Positions 1 to 8,627 of a stretch of 64,000 nucleotides of DNA are shown here, piece by piece (position 1 is the first letter of the stretch; every line of letters starts with the position of its first letter). Location of the stretch: contig NZ_CP022437.1 in the NCBI RefSeq assembly GCF_002224365.1, forward strand, positions 124,001 to 188,000. Direction: 5' to 3'. A program made the position numbers and the translations under genes. Below the pieces are notes generated by a model. That model ran no database searches, was not told the DNA's origin, and worked only from the letters and a program-made list of their open reading frames with translations. This DNA is from Virgibacillus necropolis (GTDB taxonomy: Bacteria > Bacillota > Bacilli > Bacillales > Amphibacillaceae).

Positions 1-126
1 TTTTGCATCATTCTTTGGTTTTAAATAATGTTGGTAATAAATATTCGATGCGAAGAAGGCAATAATAGAACTCGCAATCATAATTACCATCGTTACGACG
101 ATAATGCGTACATAAAGAGTTCGCAT
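1..126 (-). CDS. hssS: Sensor histidine kinase HssS, N-terminal part only (runs off the window)
   Basis: Only the first 42 codons are in the window. They start MRTLYVRIIVV, followed by a hydrophobic segment of about 20 residues and then YYQHYLKPKNDAK. This is the N-terminal membrane anchor and the start of the extracellular sensor of a two-component kinase. The start follows a good ribosome site (TTGGAGGAAC). The gene lies 57 nt downstream of an HssR-like regulator, and the N-terminus resembles what I recall of staphylococcal HssS (TLYARI, NVYYHYNLKASNDAK). HssS senses heme and phosphorylates HssR. The kinase core is not visible, so the name rests on the neighbour and the N-terminal likeness. 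Confidence 0.7.
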   Translation of the reverse strand, partial: MRTLYVRIIVVTMVIMIASSIIAFFASNIYYQHYLKPKNDAK

Positions 127-183
127 AGTTGTTCCTCCAAACAAGCTTCATTTTTATTTTTATCAGTGAACATGAACAGGTTG

Positions 184-855
184 TTACACCCGTTCAAGCT
201 TGTAACCCACACCTCGTATTGTTTTAATAGAAAAATCATGATTATTTTCAGTGAAACGCTCTCGTAAACGCTTAATATGTACATCGACCGTCCGATCATT
301 CCCAGTGAAGTCGTTTCCCCAAACTAATTCAATTAATTGGTCCCTTGTGAAAATTTGATTGGGATAGTTAGCCAGCTGTGCAAGTAACTCAAACTCCTTT
401 AATGGCAAAATAACCGTTTTACCATTAATCTTTACTTCGTAGCTTTTTCGGTCAATGATTGTATTTCCTAGATGAATGCTCTGCTCATTCATTACTTGAA
501 ATCTTCTAAGTAAAGCTTTGATCCGGAATAAGACCTCTTTCGGTTCAAAAGGCTTTACGATGTAATCATCTGTTCCAGCTGTAAAAGCTTTTTCCTTATC
601 GATTAGTTCACCCTTAGCTGTCAGCATGATTACAGGAATATCGTAGTATGTACGAATTTCTTTACATAGTTCATAACCATTCACATGTGGCATCATAATG
701 TCTACCACAGCGAGATGAATCGTCTGTTTTTCTAAAAGTTCTAGTGCAGCTTGTCCGTCCCCGGCTTCAACTGTCCGATAGCCTTCTTTTTGCAAATAAA
801 AGCGAAGCAGCTCCCTAATATGTGGATCATCATCAACAAGTAAGACAGAAATCAT
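184..855 (-). CDS. hssR: Heme response regulator HssR (OmpR/PhoB family)
   Basis: 223 aa. A receiver domain (about residues 1-115) has the acidic pair VDDDP, the phospho-acceptor Asp in VVDIMM, the Thr in MLTAKG and the Lys in IVKPFE. A winged-helix DNA-binding domain (about 125-220) has LPLKEFELL and the recognition helix DRTVDVHIKRLRE. Wording such as YDIPVIMLTA, AFTAGTDDYIVKPFE and EVLFRIKALLRR is close to staphylococcal HssR, which activates the HrtAB heme-efflux pump; no hrtAB is in the window. It is followed by the kinase gene hssS. A TATAAT box at 896-901 (minus strand) may be its -10, but the -35 is poor. A different OmpR-type regulator cannot be fully excluded. Confidence 0.75.
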   Translation of the reverse strand: MISVLLVDDDPHIRELLRFYLQKEGYRTVEAGDGQAALELLEKQTIHLAVVDIMMPHVNGYELCKEIRTYYDIPVIMLTAKGELIDKEKAFTAGTDDYIVKPFEPKEVLFRIKALLRRFQVMNEQSIHLGNTIIDRKSYEVKINGKTVILPLKEFELLAQLANYPNQIFTRDQLIELVWGNDFTGNDRTVDVHIKRLRERFTENNHDFSIKTIRGVGYKLERV

Positions 856-931
856 TTTGAGTCACTCCCGCGCATATTTGACTTTATCGTATCATATTAT
901 AGAGTGTGAGGTGTGGAATGTATTTAGTCGG

Positions 932-1085
932 GGACCGTATTTCGCCCGTGACGGATCGTATTCCCGCATCGACAGACCGTATTTTGGCTACGACCGATCG
1001 TATTTCCGCACGACGGACTGTATTTTGGTTGCGATCGATTGTATTCCCGAACGACGGACTGTATTTCGATCACGGACCGTGATCG
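932..1085. repeat. Degenerate tandem repeat, 20-21 bp unit, about seven and a half copies
   Basis: Units begin at 932, 953, 974, 995, 1015, 1036, 1056 and 1074 (the last is partial). Each has a core of GGAYYGTATT or CGATYGTATT followed by a GC-rich tail ending in CGAC. Unit lengths are 21, 21, 21, 20, 21, 20 and 18 bp. The array fills the gap between the hssR upstream region and the glmM terminator. No reading frame in it looks like a gene. Confidence 0.85.
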
Positions 1086-1092
1086 AAAACAA

Positions 1093-1122
1093 AAATACTG
1101 CCCCCCTTTGGAGAGCAGTATT
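1093..1122 (-). terminator. Intrinsic terminator of the cdaA-cdaR-glmM operon
   Basis: On the minus strand, AATACTGC and GCAGTATT form a stem around a short C/T-rich loop, followed by a T run. It begins 8 nt after the glmM stop codon. Confidence 0.8.
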
Positions 1123-1130
1123 CACACGTA

Positions 1131-2474
1131 TTATTTCATTCCTAATAAATCATCAATTACAGCGACAACACAGTCCGCATATCGTTCACAATCCGCTTTT
1201 GTTGGTGCCTCGACCATCACGCGTACAAGTGGTTCAGTACCTGATGGACGGACAAGCACGCGTCCTTCTCCAGCCATTTCTCTCTCCACTTCATCAATTG
1301 CTTCGGTAATTTTCGGATTAGTTAATGCGTTTTTCTTATCGGTAACTTTTACATTCTTTAACACCTGAGGGAAAATTTCCATTTCAGCTGCTAGTTCTGA
1401 TAAAGGTTTTCCAGTTTCCTTCAACACATTTACGAGTTGTAATGCGGTAAGAAGGCCATCACCAGTTGTGATGTAATCTAGGAAAATAATGTGTCCAGAT
1501 TGTTCACCACCGAGGTTATATCCACCTTTACGCATTTCTTCCATTACATAGCGGTCACCAACTGCTGTTTTATCACTGCGCATGCCATTATCTTCTAATG
1601 CCTTATAAAAGCCCAAATTACTCATGACCGTTGATACTACTGTATTATGGTGTAAGTGGCCTTTTTCATTCATATATTTACCGCAAATATACATAATCTG
1701 ATCGCCGTCCACCAATTGCCCTTTTTCATCAACAGCAATTAAACGGTCACCATCACCATCAAAAGCAAGACCAATATCAGCGCCCTTTTCGGAGACAAAT
1801 GCTTGCAGGGTTTCTGGGTGGGTCGAACCTACACCGTCATTTATGTTCAATCCATCTGGAGAACTTCCGATTGTATAAATATCCGCTTCAAGATCAGCAA
1901 ATAAATGCGATGCTAGGCTAGACGTTGATCCATTTGCACAGTCTAACGCAATCTGCATACCTTCGAATTCATTGTCCACGGATCCTTTTAAGAAGGAAAT
2001 ATATTTCTGTCCACCTTCAAAATAATCGCTTACCTGTCCAACCTCTTCACCGACTGGTCGAGGAAGTAGATCTTCACTATCCATTAACGTTTCGATTTCT
2101 TCCTCTTGTTCATCGGTTAATTTAAATCCGTCTGGCCCGAAAAACTTTATCCCGTTATCTTCTACTGGATTGTGTGAAGCTGAAATCATAACACCCGCTT
2201 CTGCCTTGGTTGCTTTCGTCAAATAAGCAACACCCGGTGTAGAAATAACACCAAGACGCATTACTTCAGCACCTATTGATAATAGACCAGCAACTAATGC
2301 ACCTTCTAGCATAGGTCCAGAAATCCGTGTATCTCGCCCAATTAAAACTTTAGGTTTCTTTATGTCTTTTGTTAAAACAAATCCACCACAACGTCCTAGT
2401 TTAAATGCAAGCTCGGGAGTTAGTTCATCGTTTGCTATTCCTCGGACACCATCTGTACCAAAATATTTACCCAT
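1131..2474 (-). CDS. glmM: Phosphoglucosamine mutase GlmM
   Basis: 447 aa, the usual length. It interconverts glucosamine-6-phosphate and glucosamine-1-phosphate for UDP-GlcNAc and peptidoglycan synthesis in the cytoplasm. It starts [12 protein letters not shown]. The active-site serine is in MISASHNP (about residue 100), the metal-binding loop is DGDGDR (about 241), the sugar-binding loop is GGEQSGH (about 325), and the phosphate-binding loop is [12 protein letters not shown] near the C-terminus. It is the last gene after cdaA and cdaR. This order is conserved in Firmicutes, where GlmM interacts with and restrains CdaA. The next gene in many relatives, glmS, is absent here. Confidence 0.97.
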   Translation of the reverse strand: MGKYFGTDGVRGIANDELTPELAFKLGRCGGFVLTKDIKKPKVLIGRDTRISGPMLEGALVAGLLSIGAEVMRLGVISTPGVAYLTKATKAEAGVMISASHNPVEDNGIKFFGPDGFKLTDEQEEEIETLMDSEDLLPRPVGEEVGQVSDYFEGGQKYISFLKGSVDNEFEGMQIALDCANGSTSSLASHLFADLEADIYTIGSSPDGLNINDGVGSTHPETLQAFVSEKGADIGLAFDGDGDRLIAVDEKGQLVDGDQIMYICGKYMNEKGHLHHNTVVSTVMSNLGFYKALEDNGMRSDKTAVGDRYVMEEMRKGGYNLGGEQSGHIIFLDYITTGDGLLTALQLVNVLKETGKPLSELAAEMEIFPQVLKNVKVTDKKNALTNPKITEAIDEVEREMAGEGRVLVRPSGTEPLVRVMVEAPTKADCERYADCVVAVIDDLLGMK

Positions 2475-2561
2475 GCAGTACCTCTCCTTTTGTTTCCAAA
2501 TACCTGTATTATTTCTACAATTATTACAACTTATGATTTATTAGCTATTGAAGGAACAGTT

Positions 2562-3791
2562 TTACGTAATTTCAATCGTCACCTGTTCCATTTCAGCTTT
2601 AACTGTGACATTTTTCGGGCCTTTTATAGTTACGGGTACCTGATGTTCTCCTTCTTCAAGTCCCTCAACATCAACAAATAATTGAACGTCTTCTTTAGTT
2701 AATTCACTTATACTTTCTTCCGACCCAGCTACAACTACATTCATTATGGCATCGCTTGGAGTTGTAAACTCTATGTCTTGTCCATTACCAGAGTTTTCTA
2801 CATCGATTGCGACATCATCTATCGTTTTAGTCCGTTTTAATTCTACTTCCACTTCTACTGTTTTTGTCTCCGGAACGCTTGTACCCTCTGGCAACGCAAG
2901 TTTAGCTTCTATTGTTTGTGACTCCGTTATTTCTGATAAGTTAATATCTTCCGTTGTCACTTTATCAATACCTTCTAAAACTGAACTGGTTGCAAAAATT
3001 TCAACTTCCTCTATATTTGCTTTAATTGATGAAAGTACATATTCTTTAGGTAATTCACCTGTTGTAGGAACCGCTACTGGAACCATTTTACTCGGATTCA
3101 GAAGTTCGGCTGAAACGACCACGTTCTCAGGTTCTATGTTTACATTCAATTCATTTCCTTGACTATCATACACATTTACTGGTACTTCTCGACTTTCAAT
3201 CGATTCATCAAGGCCAGCTACATCCACAAATACCTTTACTATACCTATTTGATCAATAATTTTTTTTGAACTAGTAATCGTGACAGATTTCGGTTCAACT
3301 TCTGAAGATCCTATTTCAAAGCCTTCACTTAGTTCATCTGTATTTAAAAAGTCTACATTAACATTAAACTCTTCTGATGCCCGCTCTTCAATGACGATAT
3401 CGAGTTCTTTCGGCTCAATATAAACCCCTAGATTATTTGGCACATTGGAATACTCAAGCTCCACCGTATGTTCGCCCGCACCTATACCTTCTAAATCGAC
3501 ATACACATCAAAACTTGGTTGGCGAACGGCCGGAACCAAAACACCAGGATTTCCTTGAAGTTGAACAGTCACATATTCAGGTACACCACTAACAACATAT
3601 TTTTCCTCATCAATTTGAATATCAACTGGAAACTTTTCAATCGTTTCTAGATCATCAGAACCATCTGGGATTCGGGAATCATTTTCTGATTCACTATCAT
3701 ACAAAGTCAACGACACAAATACATACAGTAAAATTGCAAATGCAAGCGAGATAATGCGAACAAACCATTTACTTTTAAACCAATTATCCAT
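2562..3791 (-). CDS. cdaR: CdaR, YbbR-domain regulator of the c-di-AMP cyclase CdaA
   Basis: 409 aa. One N-terminal membrane helix (about residues 9-27, WFVRIISLAFAILLYVFVSL) is followed by an acidic linker and four YbbR-type beta domains, so most of the protein is extracytoplasmic. The domains repeat the pattern PVxVxxxG...YxxxS/I...P. It overlaps cdaA by 8 nt, which points to translational coupling, and glmM follows. In B. subtilis and Listeria, CdaR modulates diadenylate cyclase activity. Which signal it senses cannot be read from the sequence. Confidence 0.93.
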   Translation of the reverse strand: MDNWFKSKWFVRIISLAFAILLYVFVSLTLYDSESENDSRIPDGSDDLETIEKFPVDIQIDEEKYVVSGVPEYVTVQLQGNPGVLVPAVRQPSFDVYVDLEGIGAGEHTVELEYSNVPNNLGVYIEPKELDIVIEERASEEFNVNVDFLNTDELSEGFEIGSSEVEPKSVTITSSKKIIDQIGIVKVFVDVAGLDESIESREVPVNVYDSQGNELNVNIEPENVVVSAELLNPSKMVPVAVPTTGELPKEYVLSSIKANIEEVEIFATSSVLEGIDKVTTEDINLSEITESQTIEAKLALPEGTSVPETKTVEVEVELKRTKTIDDVAIDVENSGNGQDIEFTTPSDAIMNVVVAGSEESISELTKEDVQLFVDVEGLEEGEHQVPVTIKGPKNVTVKAEMEQVTIEIT

Positions 3792-4605
3792 TCTTTTTCC
3801 CCCTCCATTTCCAGGACTTTGATTCAGGGGCTTTTATCGATAATGATAAATTTTCTTTTAAAAGTTCTCGTAGTGCATTTAAGTCCAAATCACGGTGCAA
3901 CTCACCATTTTTTGTACAAGAGACATTACCAGTTTCCTCAGATACGATAATCGTAAGAGCATCTGTTACTTCACTAATACCCATTGCAGCTCGGTGCCTT
4001 GTGCCAAGTTCTTTTGAAATAAAAGGGCTTTCTGATAATGGTAAATAACAAGCGGCAGCAACTATTTCTTCACCGCGCATAATCACAGCGCCATCATGGA
4101 GTGGTGTATTCGGTGTGAAAATGTTAGTTAATAATTGATGAGTAAGCTTACCACCAATTGGTATTCCAGTTTCGGCATAATCGCCAATTCCTGTTTCTCG
4201 TTCTATCGTAATTAGTGCACCAATGCGGCGTTTTGCCATATAGCCGCAAGAATGTATAAAAGCTTCGATAGTTTGTTCTAAAATTTCTTCTTCAGATTTT
4301 GTGTTTCTAGAGAATATATTACCCCTACCAAGCTGCTCCAGTGCACGTCTTAACTCGGGTTGGAATAATATAATAATAACGACGAATCCCCATCTTATCG
4401 CATAATCTGTTAACCACTGAATGGTTTGTAAATTAAAAACAAGACTGATAATCCATACGATTAATATAACCAAAATCCCTTTAAGTAGCTGAATTGCTTT
4501 TGTACCACGAATTAGCATAATTAATTTATATAGTATGTACCAAACGACAGCTATATCTACGCCGATACGTAAGAGGTCAAATACATCAAATCCCCCATCA
4601 AGCAT
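3784..4605 (-). CDS. cdaA: Diadenylate cyclase CdaA (membrane-bound, DAC domain)
   Basis: 273 aa. Three membrane helices lie in about the first 80 residues, followed by a cytoplasmic DAC (DisA_N) domain that makes c-di-AMP from two ATP. The signature DGA motif is in TPLHDGAVIM and the RHR motif in LGTRHRAAMG, both intact. A GIGDYAETG loop precedes them. It is the first gene of the cdaA-cdaR-glmM operon. The start follows AAGGATG. c-di-AMP controls potassium and osmolyte transport and cell-wall balance. Confidence 0.96.
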   Translation of the reverse strand: MLDGGFDVFDLLRIGVDIAVVWYILYKLIMLIRGTKAIQLLKGILVILIVWIISLVFNLQTIQWLTDYAIRWGFVVIIILFQPELRRALEQLGRGNIFSRNTKSEEEILEQTIEAFIHSCGYMAKRRIGALITIERETGIGDYAETGIPIGGKLTHQLLTNIFTPNTPLHDGAVIMRGEEIVAAACYLPLSESPFISKELGTRHRAAMGISEVTDALTIIVSEETGNVSCTKNGELHRDLDLNALRELLKENLSLSIKAPESKSWKWRGKKNG

Positions 4606-4744
4606 GTTTACACATCCTTCTATCCATAGGTTCTCATTCTATCTAATAGTGCAACGGTTATTATTATATCATATTCCACCGTCAAACATGCCATCAATAA
4701 GGATTTTATTTACACACCTAGAATGATGTGTTATACCTGTTTTT

Positions 4745-4788
4745 TTAAAAAAATAGAGCTTTCTGTTCACCATAACAGAAAGCTCTTA
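4745..4788 (-). terminator. Intrinsic terminator after rsiW
   Basis: A perfect 13-bp stem (AGAGCTTTCTGTT with its complement) around a 6-nt loop, followed on the minus strand by a T run. It lies 17 nt beyond the rsiW stop and separates sigW-rsiW from cdaA. Confidence 0.92.
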
Positions 4789-4804
4789 AAATAGGGGATG
4801 GTGT

Positions 4805-5464
4805 TTAATTAACCCATACTTGACCAAGGGAGAAAATACTTTCGAAGATTTCCTGTAAATGGTACCACATCCACTCAAACACTTGATCAACTTCCTCAAA
4901 ATCTCCATTCACCTCTCCGACTGATGCCATTAGTCCTTCGCCATCAATTGAATCATCTATTAAATTACCGTTGATTAGGGTTACATTACCATCTACTGTA
5001 CCATCAATTTTCAAGTTGCCGTTTTTCACTAACAAATCACCAGATACGGTAACACCTTCAGGTACAACAACAGTACCCCCTTTAATTATCAAGTTCTCTT
5101 GCTTGGAAACAACTAATTCACTACTCTGATTCCATGCCGATAGTACACCGCTAAACATGAAAATAAAAAATATCGCGGCAGCTGTAATTACTGGGTGTGC
5201 CTTGAACCAACGCATATAGCTAACTCTTCGTCTCTCTTTTGGTAATTTATTCATCACGCTTTTGGCGAAGTCTTCAGGTGCGGATAGCTTTTCGGCACTT
5301 TGCACCCAGGTAATCGTGCGCTTTAACTCATGAAAATGCTGTTGACAATCTTCACAAGTCTCTAAATGTCCTCGCAAATTTACTTCTTCTGGTTTAGTTA
5401 AATCTCCATCTAAATATTTATGCATAAGCATGATAGCTTCTTTTTCGCATTTCATTTCGTTCAC
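4805..5464 (-). CDS. rsiW: Anti-sigma-W factor RsiW
   Basis: 219 aa. An N-terminal anti-sigma zinc finger has the motif HLETCEDC (His-x3-Cys-x2-Cys, about residues 31-38). One membrane helix follows (about 92-108, VITAAAIFFIFMFSGVL). The extracellular part has a beta-rich stretch of repeated G-x-V/L-x-I/V-x-G units (VSGDLLVKNGNLKIDG). RsiW holds SigW inactive until it is cleaved during envelope stress. It lies 6 nt downstream of sigW. The proteases that release it are not in the window. Confidence 0.93.
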   Translation of the reverse strand: MNEMKCEKEAIMLMHKYLDGDLTKPEEVNLRGHLETCEDCQQHFHELKRTITWVQSAEKLSAPEDFAKSVMNKLPKERRRVSYMRWFKAHPVITAAAIFFIFMFSGVLSAWNQSSELVVSKQENLIIKGGTVVVPEGVTVSGDLLVKNGNLKIDGTVDGNVTLINGNLIDDSIDGEGLMASVGEVNGDFEEVDQVFEWMWYHLQEIFESIFSLGQVWVN

Positions 5465-5470
5465 ACTCCT

Positions 5471-6034
5471 TTACACGTGACGAAGCTTCTTCCGTAAAGC
5501 TTCCCTACCCCGGTGAATCCTCGTTTTTACCGTTCCTAAAGGAATATCTAGGATGTCGCTTATCTCTTTTAGGGAAAACTCTTCTAAATACCGTAGTATA
5601 ATAATCGATCGGTATTTAGGTGGTAGCTCTGAAATTTCATGATGAATATAGCTTTTCAGTTCAAGATTCTCTACTTCCTCTTCTGGCAAAATATTATCCG
5701 ATTCAAGCTGGGAATACATGTTTAAGCCATCCGCTCCCTTAACCTCTGCATCAAGATAATAATCTGGCTTCCGTTTTCGTATTCGATCAATGGTCAAATT
5801 CGTCGCGATGCGATACAGCCACGTTGAAAACTTTCTGGTTATATCATACGAATCAATATTCATGTATGCTCGAATAAAAGCCTCTTGCGCTATATCCTCC
5901 GCCTCGTGCGCGTTACCAAGCATTCGGTAACAATGCTGATAAATCTTATGCTGATAAAAAGTAACCACATCTTCAAATGCAGTTTGGTCGCCTTTTTTCA
6001 CTTGTTTTATTTTTTCTTTTATTATTAAATCCAT
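5471..6034 (-). CDS. sigW: ECF RNA polymerase sigma factor SigW
   Basis: 187 aa, the usual SigW length. Region 2 (about residues 25-95) holds EAEDIAQEAFIRAY and FSTWLYRIATNLTIDRIRKR. Region 4 (about 130-185) holds LPPKYRSIIILRYLEEFSLKEISDILDIPLGTVKTRIHRGRE, quoted here as separate motifs LPPKYRSI, LEEFSLKEI and GTVKTRIHRGRE. SigW directs transcription of genes protecting against membrane-active compounds. It is co-transcribed with rsiW and is preceded by a SigW-type promoter. Confidence 0.94.
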   Translation of the reverse strand: MDLIIKEKIKQVKKGDQTAFEDVVTFYQHKIYQHCYRMLGNAHEAEDIAQEAFIRAYMNIDSYDITRKFSTWLYRIATNLTIDRIRKRKPDYYLDAEVKGADGLNMYSQLESDNILPEEEVENLELKSYIHHEISELPPKYRSIIILRYLEEFSLKEISDILDIPLGTVKTRIHRGREALRKKLRHV

Positions 6035-6069
6035 AGCAAGTACCTCCGCTATTCATGCGGTATTTGTGT

Positions 6070-6096
6070 TACGAAATAGGATATGTAAAAGTTTCA
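6070..6096 (-). promoter_or_regulatory. SigW-type autoregulatory promoter
   Basis: On the minus strand, TGAAAC, a 17-nt spacer, then CGTA, 36 nt before the sigW start. This matches the SigW consensus (TGAAAC...CGTA), as expected for positive autoregulation. Confidence 0.88.
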
Positions 6097-6179
6097 CTTA
6101 TAAAAAATAATTTTTAAGTTTATTATTTCAAATATATGGGTATCTTTTACTACATTATACTAGATTGGAGGAAGGTTTT

Positions 6180-6338
6180 GTGGATAATTATAATTTATTG
6201 AAAAAGATTGAACATTGTCGTAATGAAATGATTACCTTGAGTACTACCCACAGCTATACTTCTGAGGCAGTAATTAAATCTAGTAAGCAATTAGATTCGC
6301 TCCTCAACACCTACCAGAAGGCAGTAAAAAGTGCTTAA
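6180..6338 (+). CDS. Spo0E-like aspartyl-phosphate phosphatase, 52 aa
   Basis: A short gene with a GTG start 4 nt after the ribosome site GGAGGAAGG (6167-6175). The product starts MDNYNLLKKIEHCRNEMI and ends LLNTYQKAVKSA. It shows the Spo0E family pattern: a first helix LLKKIEHCRNEMI, a turn, then a second helix with the signature SxxLD (SSKQLDSLLNTYQ). These proteins dephosphorylate Spo0A~P and delay sporulation. It is transcribed divergently from sigW and has a strong terminator 31 nt after the stop. Which response regulator it acts on is not known from sequence. Confidence 0.85.
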   Translation: MDNYNLLKKIEHCRNEMITLSTTHSYTSEAVIKSSKQLDSLLNTYQKAVKSA

Positions 6339-6368
6339 CTAGGCACTCATCTGTGTGCTAGCATACAT

Positions 6369-6410
6369 AAAAAGACAGCGACTTCCAAGCAGAAATCACT
6401 GTCTTTTTTA
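6369..6410. terminator. Bidirectional terminator between the Spo0E-like gene and rocF
   Basis: An AAAAAGACAG ... CTGTCTTTTTT hairpin with an A run on one side and a T run on the other. It serves the plus-strand Spo0E-like gene and the minus-strand arginase. Confidence 0.88.
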
Positions 6411-6429
6411 TTACTCCGTTAACTAATCA

Positions 6430-7329
6430 TTATTTTAACGTTTCCCCAAATAATGCACTAATCAAATTCGCTGCCACAATGCCCGTTTTATTTTTGTCAT
6501 CAAGTAACGGATTTACCTCTACAAATTCGGCAGAAGTAATGACATCAGCATCATGCAATAATTCCATCGCATGACGTGTCTCACGATAGGACGGGCCACC
6601 ATAAACTGGTGTTCCAACTCCTGGTGTTTCAGTTGGATCCAATCCATCTAAGTCAAGACTTAAATGAATACCATCTGTCCGCTCTTTCAAGTATTCAATT
6701 GTCTTCTGGATAACAGCGTTCATTCCTAATTCATCTACTTCTCGCATTGAATAAACCCTGATTCCACGTTCCCTAATAAGTTCTTTTTCACCCGGGTCTA
6801 AGTCACGCGCTCCAATGATTACTAAATTCTCAGGTTTAACTTTCGGTTGATCCCCATGAATGGATGTTAGTTCCTTATGACCAATTCCAAGACTTACAGC
6901 CAGTGGCATTCCATGGATATTTCCTGACGGTGATGTTCGGCTATCATTTAAATCACCATGGGCATCATACCAGATGACACCTAGGTTCTCGTAATGCTTA
7001 CTAATTCCAGCAAGGCTTCCGATTGCCATGCTATGGTCTCCACCAAATAATAGCGGAAATCGTTTAGCCGTTAAGACATCATCTGTTTTTTTGGCAAGAG
7101 TTGTACTTGAATCAATAATGTCTTGCAGGTTTAACAAGTTTTCTTCCCGTTGTTCTTCACCTGATACAAACTCAATTTTTATATTACCTAAATCTTCAAC
7201 ATCATGTTGTAAACGCTTTAATTTTTGGACAGCACCAGCGTGGCGAATTGCGTCCGGCCCTAAATCTGTTCCTGGAAGCGGTTGTCCTAAATGCATCGGT
7301 ACTCCAATAATAGAAATATTTTTCTTCAT
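6430..7329 (-). CDS. rocF: Arginase RocF
   Basis: 299 aa. It hydrolyses arginine to ornithine and urea with a binuclear manganese centre. The metal ligands are in GGDHS (His about residue 99), WYDAHGDLN (Asp-x-His-x-Asp, about 121-127) and LSLDLDGLDP (Asp-x-Asp, about 224-228). Substrate-contact segments ISPSGN-like TSPSGNIHGMPL and GTPVYGG are present. The start follows GGAGG. It is transcribed after the mevalonate genes but 190 nt away, and no other roc genes are near. Agmatinase is less likely because of the GNxHGMP loop and length. Confidence 0.92.
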   Translation of the reverse strand: MKKNISIIGVPMHLGQPLPGTDLGPDAIRHAGAVQKLKRLQHDVEDLGNIKIEFVSGEEQREENLLNLQDIIDSSTTLAKKTDDVLTAKRFPLLFGGDHSMAIGSLAGISKHYENLGVIWYDAHGDLNDSRTSPSGNIHGMPLAVSLGIGHKELTSIHGDQPKVKPENLVIIGARDLDPGEKELIRERGIRVYSMREVDELGMNAVIQKTIEYLKERTDGIHLSLDLDGLDPTETPGVGTPVYGGPSYRETRHAMELLHDADVITSAEFVEVNPLLDDKNKTGIVAANLISALFGETLK

Positions 7330-7519
7330 AATTGAAACCTCCTCTACATGATAGTTTAACTAAAAATCAACCTGTGACTCAACTGGACATAAAGATGTCT
7401 AAATATACCACAAAAGCATTAGAGCATATGAGCTGGACTGACTAGTGTTCTTAGACCTTTAATGTACTTCTTTCCAGTTGGTTATATATTTTCTACTGTG
7501 ACCAGACCTTTACCATTTT

Positions 7520-8614
7520 CTAGTTCAATTTAGCCCCATGTAAATTCAGACTAAGTGATAATTGCTTTATACCAGCCTCTTCCCATTCTTGAATAACTCG
7601 TTCCGCTTTTTCTTTACTAGGAAGAAATACAATACCACAATCTCCCCCACCAGCTCCTGATGGTTTCCCTGCACCACCATGTTTCTCTGCAATATCAGAC
7701 AAAATTTTAAGTAAGGCTGTTTCGATATCTGCTTCAGCGTGCTTTCCTAGATTTGCTAATGTCTTTCTGTTAGAAGCTATTCCATTTAGTATCTGCTTGT
7801 TATCACCAGATTCAACTCCCCGTATAATCGAGCTAACAGCTAAAGCTGACTCATCAATAAACTGATTATAGATACCCGCGTCTCGCACTTTGACTAGGGC
7901 AATTTTTTTAAGGAATTGTTTGGTTGAAGCTGGGCTTCCTGTCCAGCCAATCAACATATGGATATCAGCCGGTAATTCAATTGGTTTAACGGAAAAATAG
8001 GGCCAATCACGCTCAACTAATTCAGTTATCGATGACGCCTTACCAAATGCATCTTTTAACCATTCCGCTTGAAAGGATGTGTAAGTAACCAGCCCACCAA
8101 ATGAGGATGCTGCTACATCAGCTCCAGAACCACTACCTTGCGTTTCTACATGAGCAATAGCTGCCAACTTAAAAAGCAGTTTAGGTGAGCAGGACATTGA
8201 CTGTTTTTCTAAAACTGCCCTGATCACCGCTGTGACAACTGCTGCACTTGAACCTAATCCATATTTAATTCCTGAATCATCGTCTAATTCACTCGTAATA
8301 GCCAAGTCAAAATTAGCAAAGGACTTTCCTTGTTCAGTTACATAACGATATGCTACGTTCATCGCATTTTCAACAAAGTTTACGCGCCTATCACTCGTCA
8401 CGATATGTATGTTATTATTTTTAATTTCCCATTTAAGGTTTTCGAGGTTTAATTTCGGAAGGGATACACGATTTTCAATACAGTCTTTAATTGTTGCATA
8501 AACAAAACGATCAACAGCCATTACTATTGATCGTTGGTTGGCTTCTAATAAGGCAAACTCTCCAGCAATCATCAGTTTACCCGGAACCTTTATAGTCAAC
8601 TTTTCATTCGTCAT
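7520..8614 (-). CDS. mvaK2: Phosphomevalonate kinase (GHMP family)
   Basis: 364 aa. It phosphorylates 5-phosphomevalonate to 5-diphosphomevalonate. GHMP-kinase signatures are visible: the N-terminal motif VPGKLMIAGEFALLE (about residues 9-23), the ATP loop GLGSSAAVVTA (about 118-128), and the C-terminal PSGAGGGDCG (about 317-326). SGADVAASSFGG in the middle is typical of phosphomevalonate kinases. It is the last gene of the mvaA-mvaK1-mvaD-mvaK2 operon, 13 nt after mvaD. Some groups call the gene mvk2 or pmvk. Confidence 0.93.
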   Translation of the reverse strand: MTNEKLTIKVPGKLMIAGEFALLEANQRSIVMAVDRFVYATIKDCIENRVSLPKLNLENLKWEIKNNNIHIVTSDRRVNFVENAMNVAYRYVTEQGKSFANFDLAITSELDDDSGIKYGLGSSAAVVTAVIRAVLEKQSMSCSPKLLFKLAAIAHVETQGSGSGADVAASSFGGLVTYTSFQAEWLKDAFGKASSITELVERDWPYFSVKPIELPADIHMLIGWTGSPASTKQFLKKIALVKVRDAGIYNQFIDESALAVSSIIRGVESGDNKQILNGIASNRKTLANLGKHAEADIETALLKILSDIAEKHGGAGKPSGAGGGDCGIVFLPSKEKAERVIQEWEEAGIKQLSLSLNLHGAKLN

Positions 8615-8627
8615 TGTTTTTCATCCC

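Noticed and set aside
932-1085. CRISPR array
   Set aside because: The units are contiguous and degenerate with no unique spacers and no cas genes nearby.
857-1368. Two plus-strand frames of 150 and 109 codons over the tandem repeat and the glmM end
   Set aside because: They are antisense to glmM and arise from translation of the repeat; no ribosome site.
4606-4740. Promoter for cdaA (TTGACG near TATAAT)
   Set aside because: The spacing between the boxes is 11 nt, too short for SigA; no good alternative was found.
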